Shown here piece by piece: positions 17,679 through 28,430 of a stretch of DNA of 64,000 nucleotides (positions are counted from its first letter, which is position 1; each line of letters opens with the position of its first letter). The stretch is from Ruegeria sp. HKCCD8929 (GTDB lineage: Bacteria; Pseudomonadota; Alphaproteobacteria; Rhodobacterales; Rhodobacteraceae): the NCBI RefSeq assembly GCF_013031405.1, contig NZ_WPZY01000007.1:218697-282696 (forward strand), read 5' to 3'. The position numbers and the translations under genes are program-made. Below the pieces are notes generated by a model, which was given only the letters and a program-made list of their open reading frames with translations, did not search any database and was not told the origin of the DNA.

Positions 17679-18851
17679 TCACTCGGCCGTTGTCACGCGA
17701 GGCCCGGTCAAGGCGGGCCACATGGCCATGAGGTAGAGCGTGAAGGCTGCGGTCCAGAGGCCTCCGGTCGCCAGCATGGCGGGCAGGTAGAGGCTGTCGA
17801 TTTCGGTTCCGGCCCAGCGCAGCAGCGCGGCGGCGGCCATCAAGCCATAGCCCAGCGCCATCGGCGCGGATGCAACCAGCGGACGGCCCGAATGGCCCAG
17901 CGCGGCGCGGCTCATTACCGCGAGCGTCATGCCGCCAACGCAGCCGATGCCGAGGATGTGCAGACCGGCCAGTTCGTTGCCGATGCCCAGACCCGAAAGC
18001 CCCCAGAGAAGCATTCCGAGCGCCAGCATCGCCAGCCCCAGATGCAGGGCCAGCAGGATGGGTTTGTTCAGGCACCATGCTCCGCCCCAGCGGGCCAGCC
18101 GCGCGATCTGTAGCAGGCCGAAGAGGATGGCGGCGGGGGCGATCGCCTGCGCGGGCAGGCCCGTCATCACCAGGATCGGCAGCAGCAGGGCGAGGATCAG
18201 CGCCGCGCGCTCAACCGGTTTGGCACTGTGCGGCCAGCGCGCCTCGGGCACGCCTGCGCGTTTCATGGCGTTGCGGGTGAAGGCCGGCGTCACCCGGCCG
18301 CCCAGCACCGAGATCAGGGCGGTGACGGCGATCAGCCCTCCGCGCAGACCGGCCAGGGCGGTATCGCTGGTCGCTCCGGTCCATTCCAGATGCACCAGCA
18401 GGTTGGCGGCCCAGATATAGGAAAGAAACAGCAGGAACATGACGTTCTGTGGTTTCGGGCGTTTCAGCAATTGGGTGAGGATTTTCAGCGCCAGCACCGG
18501 GATGAACGACAGGTCCAGCGCCGCGACCAGCACCGGCGGCAAAAGCCCCGCGTACCAGACCGCCAGCCGTCCGGCCAGCCACAGCCCTGCCGCCAGCGCG
18601 ATGAAGCCCTGCCGCGCGCCCGGGGCGCCGGTCCAGTTCGGCACGGCGGTCAGGAAGAACCCGCCGATGGCGGCGGTGGCGTAGCCGAAGATCATCTCGT
18701 GCGCGTGCCAGAGCACCGGGGCCTGCGACGATGCCGGGCCGGCGGTGGCGCCGCCGAGATAGAGTACCCAGATCAGGCCGGTGAACACGCCATAGAGCCC
18801 GGCTGCCAGGAAAAACACCCGGAAGCCTTCGGAAAACAGCCGGTTCAGCAT
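17679..18851 (-). CDS. nnrS: NnrS family membrane protein
   Basis: 390 residues from MLNRLFSEGFRVFFLAAGLY. It is almost entirely membrane-embedded with about 12 hydrophobic segments and conserved HAHEMIFGYATAAIGGFFL and NLLVHLEW histidine regions. NnrS proteins are haem- and copper-containing inner-membrane proteins linked to relief of NO stress in denitrifiers. It starts 2 nt after the nirI stop, so the two form one operon divergent from nirS. The upstream in-frame extension lies inside nirI and is rejected. Confidence 0.88.
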   Translation of the reverse strand: MLNRLFSEGFRVFFLAAGLYGVFTGLIWVLYLGGATAGPASSQAPVLWHAHEMIFGYATAAIGGFFLTAVPNWTGAPGARQGFIALAAGLWLAGRLAVWYAGLLPPVLVAALDLSFIPVLALKILTQLLKRPKPQNVMFLLFLSYIWAANLLVHLEWTGATSDTALAGLRGGLIAVTALISVLGGRVTPAFTRNAMKRAGVPEARWPHSAKPVERAALILALLLPILVMTGLPAQAIAPAAILFGLLQIARLARWGGAWCLNKPILLALHLGLAMLALGMLLWGLSGLGIGNELAGLHILGIGCVGGMTLAVMSRAALGHSGRPLVASAPMALGYGLMAAAALLRWAGTEIDSLYLPAMLATGGLWTAAFTLYLMAMWPALTGPRVTTAE

Positions 18852-18853
18852 GG

Positions 18854-20923
18854 CTAGGCCGTGGCCTTTTGCTGTGCGGCCCGCGCCCGGCGTTTCAGGG
18901 TCGGGCAGGTGTTGGGGTCGTTGAAGATGACCTGGCATCGCAGACATAGGACACACTCATTTGGATTGATCCGGCCCAGCGGGTCGATGGCACCGACGGT
19001 GCATTTGGGTTCGCACAACCGGCATTCGCGGCCGCATTGCGGGCGGCGGCGCAGCCAGTCGAAGATCTTGAGCTTGGCCGGGATCGCAAGCGCGGCACCC
19101 AGCGGGCAGAGGTAGCGGCAGTAGAAGCGCTCGATGAAGAGCCCCGCCGTCAGCAGGACCAGCACGAAGAGGACGAAGGGCCAGGCGCGGATCATCCGGA
19201 GCGAGATGGCGGTCTTGAACGGTTCCGCCTCGGCCAGGATCAGCGCGTCCTTCATCGAGTAGAAGCTGAGCGCGAGGATGGCGATGAAGAGGGTGTATTT
19301 GATGATCCAAAGCCGTTCATGCAGGGGTTGCGGCACGGCGATCTGTTTGACGCCGAGACGGCGGGCGGCCTGGTTGAGCAGTTCCTGCAGGGCGCCAAAC
19401 GGGCAGAGCCAGCCGCAGAACACACCCCGTCCCCAGAACAAGAGCCCCAGCGCGACCCCGGCCCAGAGGGTGAAGATCACCGGTTCGATCAGGAACGTCT
19501 CCCACCGGAACCCGCTCAGGAGCGATTGCACGAAGGCCACCACCTGTACCACCGAGAGCTGGCCGTTCACGCCCCAGCCGAGCCAGATCAGCGTGACCGA
19601 GAGGAACCCGAGCCGCAGGCGGAACCAGAGTTTCGGGCGGCGCACGATCCATTCCTGGGCCAGCAGGATCAGGGTCAGCAGCACCTGCATCGAGGCCACG
19701 CCGATGACCGCCCATTTGCGGCGCTCCCAGGTCTCCTGCCAGAGCGGGATCGGCTCGGGCGGCAGCGGGTTGAGGTAGGTTTCGGGCAGCGCGTAATCCA
19801 GTGCGGCGGTCATCGTGACCTCGCCCTGCGCGCCGGGGCGGCGAGCGGTGAGTGCGAGTTGGAAGGGTGCTGCGGGATCGAAGCCCGGGCCGCCAATCTG
19901 GAAGAGCGAGCGTTCCTTGAGTTCCGGCGCGCCCTTGGCGAGCTTGTCGATGCGGGTATAGCCCTGCCGCAGCAGGGGCAGGCGCAGGTCGCCCTGCACC
20001 ACTTCGAGCCGGTCGAACAGGCCCGATTTGCGCCAATCGAGCCCGCGATGGGAATAGAGCCCGCGCGAGCCCACGAAGAGGCCCACCTTGTCCGCAGGCA
20101 GGCCGCCCACGGCGTGGGTATAGCTTTGCTGGCCGAGGATGGTGCGGCCGATGGTGGGCGGGTCGATCATGGCAGCGAACAGCTCGATGAAGGTTCCGTC
20201 GCCGGGCTCCAGCGGCGGTTCGGCCCCGGCCAGCCCCTCGGCGGCTTGCGTCATGTCGAGATGTAGGCGGGTGATGGCGCCCTGTTCCAGCAGCGTGTCC
20301 CAGTCGCTGGGCGTATAGCTCACCCGGTCGATCCGCCCGGCGTCGAGGATGCCGCGCGAGAGGGCCAGCGTGCGCCCGACCCGCAGGATGGCGTCGCGGA
20401 TCACCCCGGTCGAGACGGTGGCGCGCGAGATGATGTCGGGGGCACCGGCCTCGGCCAATGCTGCCGATTGCAGAGGTGCGGTCAGATCCACGCCACCGAA
20501 CCCGCCGACGAAGCGGGCGATGTCGGCGTCCGACAGGCCCAGCGTCAGGATCGGCTCGGAATGGCGCATCAGCCGGGCGCTGGCGATACGGGCGTCGGGG
20601 GTGACGGCTACCAGCATGTCGATGGGGCGGCCGGAATAGCCGACAGTGCGGGCGATCTCCCAACTGGAACCGATATGGGCAAGCACAGCGCCGTCCGGCG
20701 CCTCAACCCGCCAGCCGGGCGGCGCGCTGTCCGTGTCGCGGATGACGATCACCGGGCCGGGAAGGTCCAGCATGTCGGCGGCCAGTCGGGCGTCGGGCTC
20801 GGCCGGAGCGATATCGGCCTCGAAGCGGAACCGGTCCTGCGCCGCAAGAGGCGTGGCCCAGGCGGTCAGCAGCGCAAGCGCGCAGAGCACGCCGCACCAG
20901 ATCCGGTGTCGCAACGTTTCCAT
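18854..20923 (-). CDS. nirI: NirI, NosR-family protein for nitrite reductase expression
   Basis: 689 residues from the ATG at 20923 with signal METLRHRIWCGVLCALALLT. Its architecture copies NosR: a periplasmic FMN-binding-type domain, membrane helices with [12 protein letters not shown] and [11 protein letters not shown] motifs, and a ferredoxin tail (CGRECRLCEPKC, CVLCLRCQ). In Paracoccus, NirI is encoded beside nirS and is needed for nirS expression or NirS activity. Divergence from nirS with a shared regulatory box supports nirI rather than a second nosR. Confidence 0.88.
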   Translation of the reverse strand: METLRHRIWCGVLCALALLTAWATPLAAQDRFRFEADIAPAEPDARLAADMLDLPGPVIVIRDTDSAPPGWRVEAPDGAVLAHIGSSWEIARTVGYSGRPIDMLVAVTPDARIASARLMRHSEPILTLGLSDADIARFVGGFGGVDLTAPLQSAALAEAGAPDIISRATVSTGVIRDAILRVGRTLALSRGILDAGRIDRVSYTPSDWDTLLEQGAITRLHLDMTQAAEGLAGAEPPLEPGDGTFIELFAAMIDPPTIGRTILGQQSYTHAVGGLPADKVGLFVGSRGLYSHRGLDWRKSGLFDRLEVVQGDLRLPLLRQGYTRIDKLAKGAPELKERSLFQIGGPGFDPAAPFQLALTARRPGAQGEVTMTAALDYALPETYLNPLPPEPIPLWQETWERRKWAVIGVASMQVLLTLILLAQEWIVRRPKLWFRLRLGFLSVTLIWLGWGVNGQLSVVQVVAFVQSLLSGFRWETFLIEPVIFTLWAGVALGLLFWGRGVFCGWLCPFGALQELLNQAARRLGVKQIAVPQPLHERLWIIKYTLFIAILALSFYSMKDALILAEAEPFKTAISLRMIRAWPFVLFVLVLLTAGLFIERFYCRYLCPLGAALAIPAKLKIFDWLRRRPQCGRECRLCEPKCTVGAIDPLGRINPNECVLCLRCQVIFNDPNTCPTLKRRARAAQQKATA

Positions 20924-20925
20924 GA

Positions 20926-22791
<1,866 letters not shown>

Positions 22792-22801
22792 TCAGTCCAA
22801 C

Positions 22802-22841
22802 GGGGCGGGCCATTTTGCGTTCCTTCGGCCCGCCCCCTTTT
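22802..22841 (+). terminator. Attenuating terminator between nirS and nirE
   Basis: GGGGCGGGCC (22802-22811) pairs perfectly with GGCCCGCCCC (22827-22836) around a 15-nt loop, followed by CTTTT. It lies between nirS and the first haem d1 biosynthesis gene. A partial terminator here would let the abundant enzyme be made at a higher level than its cofactor pathway. Confidence 0.72.
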
Positions 22842-22878
22842 CCCTTGCGCCAGCCACCTTCTACTGACGGAGCACGCC

Positions 22879-23652
22879 ATGCATGACGCCGGAAAAGTCC
22901 ATCTGATCGGAGCCGGGCCGGGAGATCCCGAGTTGATGACCTGCCGGGCGGTTCGGATGCTGCAAGAGGCGGATGTGGTCGTCTATGACAAGCTGGTCAG
23001 CCCCGAGATCGTCGCGATGGCGCCCGCGGGGGCGCGGATGATCCCGGTGGGCAAATCCCCAAAATGCCATCCTGTGCCGCAGGATGAGATCAACGACATT
23101 CTTTTGAACGAGGCCCGCAAGGGGCATGTGGTCGCGCGCCTGAAGGGCGGCGATCCGATGATTTTCGGGCGCGGCTCGGAAGAGGCCGCGTATCTGATGG
23201 CCTATGGAGTGGTCGTCGATTACGCCCCCGGCATCACCGCCGCGCAGGGCGCAAGCTGTGCCACCGGCGTGCCGCTGACCCATCGCGGGTTGGCCACATC
23301 GGTGCAGTATGTGACCGGGCACCGGCAGGCGGACAAGGTACTGGATCTGGACTGGAAGCGTCTGGCCGATCCCGACTGTACGCTGGTGATCTACATGGGC
23401 GTGGCCAATATCGGCCAGATCGCCATGGGTCTGATGACCGAGAACCTGCCGGGCTCGACCCCGGTGCTGGCCGTGGGCCGCGCGACGACGCCGGATGAGC
23501 GTCGTCTGGTGTCCCGTCTGGATCGTATTGCAGCAGATGTGCGCGCGGCGGCGCTGACGGCGCCGACGCTGTTCATCATTGGCAAGGTGGTCTCACTTTA
23601 TGCCGAGCAGCCGGTGGCCGAGCTTGTGGAACAGGTGAAGGCGCATGGGTAG
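22879..23652 (+). CDS. nirE: NirE, uroporphyrinogen-III C-methyltransferase
   Basis: 257 residues with the SUMT signature VHLIGAGPGDPELMT near the start and ARLKGGDPMIFGRGSEE (SAM/substrate site). It makes precorrin-2 from uroporphyrinogen III, the first committed step to sirohaem and haem d1. It overlaps nirC by 8 nt. By context it is the haem d1 copy. Confidence 0.93.
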   Translation: MHDAGKVHLIGAGPGDPELMTCRAVRMLQEADVVVYDKLVSPEIVAMAPAGARMIPVGKSPKCHPVPQDEINDILLNEARKGHVVARLKGGDPMIFGRGSEEAAYLMAYGVVVDYAPGITAAQGASCATGVPLTHRGLATSVQYVTGHRQADKVLDLDWKRLADPDCTLVIYMGVANIGQIAMGLMTENLPGSTPVLAVGRATTPDERRLVSRLDRIAADVRAAALTAPTLFIIGKVVSLYAEQPVAELVEQVKAHG

Positions 23653-24070
23653 CGTCGCTCACAAGCGCTTAGGGCGGCGCCCGACCCTGGGTGGGCGAGA
23701 AGCGCCCTCCCATGGGGAGGGTCGGGCGCTGCCCGGCGTGGCCGCCGGGCGATCTGGTTGGGCGGCGCGAGCGGTACTGACAACCGCTCTGCTTGTTGCC
23801 ACCTCGGCCTTTGCCGCTGACGTGCTCGACCCCAACGCTCTCAAACGCCTGGTGCATCAGGATTGCGGGTCATGTCATGGCCTCACGCTGAAAGGCGGGT
23901 TGGGGCCGGATCTGCGGGCGCAGAACCTGCAGCATTATGACGTGGACGTCCTGACCGGCGTCATCCTCGACGGTATCCCCGACACCGCCATGCCCCCCTG
24001 GCGCCCGCTGGTGACCGAGGAAGAGGCCGAGTGGATCGCCCATTATCTGCTGGAACCGGAGGACCAATGA
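23645..24070 (+). CDS. nirC: NirC, periplasmic cytochrome c55x
   Basis: 141 residues as written from ATG 23645, which overlaps nirE. The first 40 residues are arginine- and glycine-rich and are encoded by a palindromic repeat. The true signal peptide then runs ARAVLTTALLVATSAFAAD, and a single haem c motif CGSCH lies at 74-78. A GTG at 23738, just after the palindrome, is an alternative start that would give a normal-length NirC of about 110 residues. NirC is a small monohaem cytochrome that can donate electrons to NirS or assist d1 maturation. Its stop overlaps nirF (ATGA). Confidence 0.85.
   Translation: MGSVAHKRLGRRPTLGGREAPSHGEGRALPGVAAGRSGWAARAVLTTALLVATSAFAADVLDPNALKRLVHQDCGSCHGLTLKGGLGPDLRAQNLQHYDVDVLTGVILDGIPDTAMPPWRPLVTEEEAEWIAHYLLEPEDQ
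23677..23729. repeat. REP-like nested palindrome inside the 5' end of nirC
   Basis: GCGCCCGACCC (23677-23687) is a perfect inverted repeat of GGGTCGGGCGC (23719-23729). Inside it, CCCTCCC (23705-23711) pairs with GGGAGGG (23715-23721) around ATG. This resembles repetitive extragenic palindromes of Rhodobacterales, but here it falls between the conserved parts of nirE and nirC and is read through in frame. Confidence 0.65.
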
Positions 24071-25212
24071 AACGCTTTGCTCTTGGCCTGATGGCCGCCC
24101 TGATGATGAGCGCCGCACAAGCGGAGCCGACAGCCACCGGCGACCTTGGACTGGTGATCGAACGGGCTACTGGCTCGGTCCTGCTGGTCGATCAGTCCGA
24201 CCGCGCTGCACTGGCGCGAATCGAGGGTCTGGGCGATCTGAGCCATGCCTCGCTGGTCTATTCGCCGGATGAACGGTTCGCTTACGTCTTTGGCCGCGAC
24301 GGCGGGCTGACCAAGGTCGATATCGTCACCCGCCAGATTGCGGGGCGCGTGGTGCAGGCGGGCAATGCCATCGGCGGCGCGATCTCGGACGATGGCGAGT
24401 TGGTGGCGGTTTCGAATTACGAGCCCGGCGGTGTGCGGGTCTTTGACGCCGACACGCTGGAGATGGTGGCCGACATTCCCACTGGCAGTAAGACCATCGG
24501 CCTTGTCGATGCGCCGGGGCGGCGGTTCGTGTTCACCATGTGGGATACCGGTGAGACCTGGATCGCGGATTTTGTGGGTGGCGCGCCAGAGATCACGAAG
24601 ATCGAGGATATGGGGAGGAACCCCTATGACGCGCTGATCACCGCCAATGGACGCACCTATATCACCGGTCTGTTTGGCGAGGACGGGTTGACGGCGCTGG
24701 ACCTGTGGTCCGACAGCCCCGAACCGATCCGCGTGCTGCCCGGTTATGGCCGGGGTCAGGAGGAGATGCCGGTTTACAAGATGCCGCATCTTGAGGGCTG
24801 GGCGCTGACGGGGCGCGAGTTCGTGCTGCCCGCTGTGGGCCACCCGCAGGTACTCTGGGTCGATGCCGAGACGCTGACCGAGACCGGGCGGACGCAGACC
24901 CATGGTCAGCCGGTCTTTGCCATGGCCCGGCCCGATGGGCGGCAAGTCTGGGTCAATTTCGCCCATCCGCTCAACGACACCATTCAGGTGATCGACAGCG
25001 TCAGCAAGCAGATCATCCACGAATTCAAGCCGGGCCCCGCCGTGCTGCATATGGAGTTCACGCCCCGCGGGCATGAGGTGTGGATCAGCGTGCGCGACGC
25101 CAACAAGGTCATGGTCTACGACACGCAAACCTTTGAGAAACTGCGCGAGATTGAGGCGGAGAGCCCGTCGGGCATCTTCTTTACCGCCCGCGCGCACAGA
25201 ACGGGGCTGTGA
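24067..25212 (+). CDS. nirF: NirF, haem d1 biosynthesis beta-propeller protein
   Basis: 381 residues from the ATG at 24067, which overlaps the nirC stop (ATGA). A signal peptide (KRFALGLMAALMMSAAQA) precedes an eight-bladed propeller related to the d1 domain of NirS (ASLVYSPDERFAYVFGRDGG). NirF catalyses a late oxidation step: dihydro-haem d1 is the proposed product of NirF and NirN the final dehydrogenase. There is no lipobox, unlike the pseudomonad protein. Confidence 0.92.
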   Translation: MKRFALGLMAALMMSAAQAEPTATGDLGLVIERATGSVLLVDQSDRAALARIEGLGDLSHASLVYSPDERFAYVFGRDGGLTKVDIVTRQIAGRVVQAGNAIGGAISDDGELVAVSNYEPGGVRVFDADTLEMVADIPTGSKTIGLVDAPGRRFVFTMWDTGETWIADFVGGAPEITKIEDMGRNPYDALITANGRTYITGLFGEDGLTALDLWSDSPEPIRVLPGYGRGQEEMPVYKMPHLEGWALTGREFVLPAVGHPQVLWVDAETLTETGRTQTHGQPVFAMARPDGRQVWVNFAHPLNDTIQVIDSVSKQIIHEFKPGPAVLHMEFTPRGHEVWISVRDANKVMVYDTQTFEKLREIEAESPSGIFFTARAHRTGL

Positions 25213-26207
25213 CCGAGATGTGCCATATCACCGATCCCATTGACCGCGCCCTGCTGGACGACTGGCAGCGTGATTTCCCGGTGACCGCGCGCCCGTTTGC
25301 GGTGCCGGCGCAGGTGCTGGACCTGACCGAGGCCGAAGTGATCGACCGCCTGGCGCGGATGCGCGCGGCGGGACGGATCACCCGGGTGGGGGCGACAATC
25401 GCGCCGGGCACCGTCTCGGCCAGTACGCTCGCCGCCGTGGCTGCCCCCGAGGAGCGGATCGAGGAGGTGGCGGCGCTGATCGATGCCGAGCCGGGGGTGA
25501 ACCACAATTACCTGCGCGAGGATCGCTGGAACCTTTGGTTCGTGGCCACCGGGCCGGATCGGGAGCACGTGAACGACACGCTGGCCCGGATCGAAGCCCG
25601 CACCGGGCTGCGGGTGCTCGATCTGCGGCTGGTGCGCCCATTCAACGTCGATCTGGGCTTCCGGATGGCAGCCAAGACGCCCCGCGTCCCGGCCCCGCGC
25701 CGGATCGACCGCTCGGCGATGCAGAGCGGCGACCGGGACCTGTTGCAGGCGCTGAGTTCGGGCCTGCCGCTGGTGGCGGAACCTTATGCGGCGCTGGCCA
25801 AGTCTCTGGGCCGTGATGGCTCGGACGTCATGCGCCGCATCAGCGCACTGCATGGGGCGGGCATTGTCTCGCGGCTGGGCGTTATCGTGCGCCACCGGGC
25901 GCTAGGGTGGTCCGCCAACGCGATGGTGGTCTGGGACCTGCCGGCCGAACAGATCGACGCTGCGGGCCCGGCGCTGGCCGCGCATCCCGGCGTGACGCTC
26001 TGTTACGAGCGGCGGCCGGCCGAGGGGGTCTGGCCCTATCGCCTTTACTCCATGATCCACGCCCGCTCGCGCCCCGAAGCGCGCGAGGTTCTGGCCGGGG
26101 CCTCGGCCCTGCCCGAACTGGCGGGGGTTTCGCACAAGGTGCTGTTCTCGGTCCGCTGCTTCAAGCAGACCGGCGCGCTGATCAAACCGAAGGAGGCCGC
26201 CGCATGA
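25209..26207 (+). CDS. nirDL: NirDL fusion, sirohaem decarboxylase subunit
   Basis: 332 residues: two Lrp/AsnC-like winged-helix plus RAM units in tandem (about 1-160 and 170-332), each with a VNHNYLRE- or VTLCYERR-type histidine/tyrosine region. In some bacteria nirD and nirL are separate; here they are one chain, as in Paracoccus pantotrophus. With NirG and NirH it decarboxylates sirohaem to didecarboxysirohaem. The start is GTG at 25209 overlapping nirF (GTGA), or ATG at 25218. Confidence 0.9.
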   Translation: MTEMCHITDPIDRALLDDWQRDFPVTARPFAVPAQVLDLTEAEVIDRLARMRAAGRITRVGATIAPGTVSASTLAAVAAPEERIEEVAALIDAEPGVNHNYLREDRWNLWFVATGPDREHVNDTLARIEARTGLRVLDLRLVRPFNVDLGFRMAAKTPRVPAPRRIDRSAMQSGDRDLLQALSSGLPLVAEPYAALAKSLGRDGSDVMRRISALHGAGIVSRLGVIVRHRALGWSANAMVVWDLPAEQIDAAGPALAAHPGVTLCYERRPAEGVWPYRLYSMIHARSRPEAREVLAGASALPELAGVSHKVLFSVRCFKQTGALIKPKEAAA

Positions 26208-26656
26208 CGCCGCTCGACGCCACCGACCGCCGTTTGCTGAACCGGATGCAGGAAGACCTGCCGCTGGTCGCCCATCCCTATGCCGCCGTGGCAGAGGAGC
26301 TGGGGATCGGCGAGGACGAGTTGCTGGCGCGGCTGGCGCGGATGAAGGAGGACCGGGTGATCACCCGGTTCGGACCGTTTTTCGATGCCGCTGCCATGGG
26401 CGGGGCCTTTTGCCTGTGTGCCATGGCGGTGCCGAAGGCCGAGTTCGACGCGGTCCTGACCAAAGTCAATGCGCATGCGGAGGTCGCGCATAATTATCAG
26501 CGCACGCATCGGCTGAACATGTGGTTCGTGCTGGCCACCGAAACGCCTGACGGGATTGGGGCCTGCGCCGATGCGATCGAACGGGAAACGGGGATCACGG
26601 TCCTGCGGTTTCCGAAACTGCAAGAATTCTTCATCGGGTTCCGGGTGGCGGCATGA
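26204..26656 (+). CDS. nirG: NirG, sirohaem decarboxylase subunit
   Basis: 150 residues of the Lrp/AsnC-like family starting MTPLDATDRRLLNRMQEDLP at 26204. The ATG overlaps the nirDL stop, which fixes the start; a longer reading would lie inside nirDL. The HNYQRTHRLNMWFVL region is the likely sirohaem contact. It works with NirDL and NirH. Confidence 0.9.
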   Translation: MTPLDATDRRLLNRMQEDLPLVAHPYAAVAEELGIGEDELLARLARMKEDRVITRFGPFFDAAAMGGAFCLCAMAVPKAEFDAVLTKVNAHAEVAHNYQRTHRLNMWFVLATETPDGIGACADAIERETGITVLRFPKLQEFFIGFRVAA

Positions 26657-27135
26657 TTGACGACACGGACAGACAGATCATCGCGGCGATGCAGGGCGGT
26701 TTGCCGCTGGTCCCTGCCCCCTTTGCCGAGATCGCATCGCGGCTGGAGATGGACGAGGGCGACCTGATGGCGCGCATCGCGGCGATGAAGGCCAGCGGTG
26801 TGATCCGGCGCATCGCGGCGGCGCCCAATCACTACAAGCTGGGCATGACCGCAAACGGGATGACCGTGTGGGATGTCGAGGATGCCCGCGTCGCCGAGCT
26901 TGGCGCGCAGGTGGGCGCCCTGCCCTTTGTCACCCATTGCTATGAACGTCCCCGCGCCCTGCCCGACTGGCCCTACAACCTGTTTGCCATGGTCCATGGC
27001 GCCTCGGGCGATGAGGTCGAGGAGAAGCGGGCGCAGATCGCGGCGCTGCTGGGTGCGGCCTGCCGGGGGCACGACATTCTCTATTCAACGCGCATCCTGA
27101 AAAAGACCGGGCTGCGCCTGAAGGAAAGGAACTGA
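26653..27135 (+). CDS. nirH: NirH, sirohaem decarboxylase subunit
   Basis: 160 residues of the same Lrp/AsnC-like family ([20 protein letters not shown] at the N-terminus, [19 protein letters not shown] in the core). It overlaps nirG by 4 nt, and nirJ starts 1 nt after its stop. It completes the sirohaem decarboxylase set DL-G-H. Confidence 0.9.
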   Translation: MIDDTDRQIIAAMQGGLPLVPAPFAEIASRLEMDEGDLMARIAAMKASGVIRRIAAAPNHYKLGMTANGMTVWDVEDARVAELGAQVGALPFVTHCYERPRALPDWPYNLFAMVHGASGDEVEEKRAQIAALLGAACRGHDILYSTRILKKTGLRLKERN

Positions 27136-27136
27136 C

Positions 27137-28348
27137 ATGTTCCGACTGAGCGAATACATGAAGCAACTGGTCGCGCCGACACCGGTGCGCAAGCGGCGAC
27201 CCGGCCCGGTGAAGCCGGTGGTGATCTGGAACCTGACGCGGCGCTGCAACCTGAAATGCCGTCACTGCTATACGGTTTCGGCGGATGTGAACTTTCCCGG
27301 TGAGCTGAGCCATGAACAGGCGATGGAGACGCTGGAGGATCTGGGCCGGTTCCGTATCCCGGCGCTGATCTTGTCGGGCGGCGAGCCGCTGGACCGGTTC
27401 GATTTCTACGATATCGCGACCCGGGCGCGGGACCTGGTGCCGATGCTGGCACTGTCGACCAATGGCACCAAGATCCATGGCGAGGCCGCCGACCGGATTG
27501 CAGAGGTGGGGTTCAGCTATGTGGGCGTTTCTCTGGACGGGATCGGGGCCACCAACGACTGGTTCCGGGGCGTCGAGGGCGCCTTTGCCGATGCTCTGCG
27601 CGGGGTGCGTGAATGCAAGAAGCGCGGCATCAAGGTGGGGCTGCGGTTCTGTCTGACCGAAGGCACCCAGCATCATCTGCCGGACCTGCTGAAGCTCTGT
27701 GATGACGAGGGGGTGGACAAGTTCTATCTGTCGCATCTGGTCTATGCGGGCCGGGGCGACAAGAACCGGGGCGAGGATGCCGAGCGCAAGCGGACCCGTC
27801 ATGCCATGGACCTGCTTCTGGAGCGGGCCTGGGACGGCGTGCAGGGCGGCCAGCCGCTGGATATCGTGACCGGCAATAATGACGCCGATGCCGGGTATTT
27901 CCTGGGCTGGGTGCAGCACAACTTCGATGACGCGCGGGCGGCGCATGTACGCGAGCATCTTGCGGCCTGGGGCGGGAATTCTTCCGGCCTCGGCGTGGCC
28001 AATATCGACAATCTGGGCCGGGTGCATCCCGATACCTACTGGTCGGATTACACCGTCGGGAATGTGAAGACGGCGACGTTTTCCGAACTGTGGACCGGCG
28101 CCGACCGGATGCTGGAGTTGCTACGGACGCGGCCTCGCCCGTTGAAGGGGCGCTGCGGGGCGTGCCGGTTGCAGGATGTCTGTGGCGGCAATACGCGCAT
28201 CCGGGCATTGCAACTGACCGGCGATCCGTGGGCCGAGGACCCGGCCTGTTATCTGTCTGATGCCGAGATCGGGGTCGAAGGCGGCGAGCGGCTGGAAGTG
28301 ACGCCATTTCGGGGGAAGAGCCATGATCCGGCGCATCAGTTCTTTTGA
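27137..28348 (+). CDS. nirJ: NirJ, radical SAM enzyme of haem d1 biosynthesis
   Basis: 403 residues. The SAM-cluster motif is CNLKCRHCY (about 36-44), followed by [14 protein letters not shown], and the C-terminal cysteine cluster [13 protein letters not shown]...C holds an auxiliary iron-sulfur centre. NirJ removes two propionate side chains from didecarboxysirohaem on the way to haem d1. It is directly downstream of nirH and upstream of nirN. Confidence 0.93.
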   Translation: MFRLSEYMKQLVAPTPVRKRRPGPVKPVVIWNLTRRCNLKCRHCYTVSADVNFPGELSHEQAMETLEDLGRFRIPALILSGGEPLDRFDFYDIATRARDLVPMLALSTNGTKIHGEAADRIAEVGFSYVGVSLDGIGATNDWFRGVEGAFADALRGVRECKKRGIKVGLRFCLTEGTQHHLPDLLKLCDDEGVDKFYLSHLVYAGRGDKNRGEDAERKRTRHAMDLLLERAWDGVQGGQPLDIVTGNNDADAGYFLGWVQHNFDDARAAHVREHLAAWGGNSSGLGVANIDNLGRVHPDTYWSDYTVGNVKTATFSELWTGADRMLELLRTRPRPLKGRCGACRLQDVCGGNTRIRALQLTGDPWAEDPACYLSDAEIGVEGGERLEVTPFRGKSHDPAHQFF

Positions 28349-28389
28349 TTTTGCGGGGCATGGCTCCGCAACCGAGGTGCTGGCGGTAA

Positions 28390-28430
28390 GGGCGGGAGCC
28401 TCCGGCGGGAGTATTTTTGAAAAGATGAAG
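28390..28430 (+). repeat. Rhodobacterales-type dispersed repeat overlapping the nirN start
   Basis: The segment reads GGGCGGGAGCCTCCGGCGGG (28390-28409), then AGTATTTTTGAAAAGATGAAG. This GC hairpin (GAGCCTCCGGCGGG core) plus GTATTTTTGAAAAGATGAAG tail resembles a repeat family recalled from many Rhodobacterales intergenic regions. Only one copy is visible here. Its terminal ATG (28425) is the likely start codon of nirN. Confidence 0.55.
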
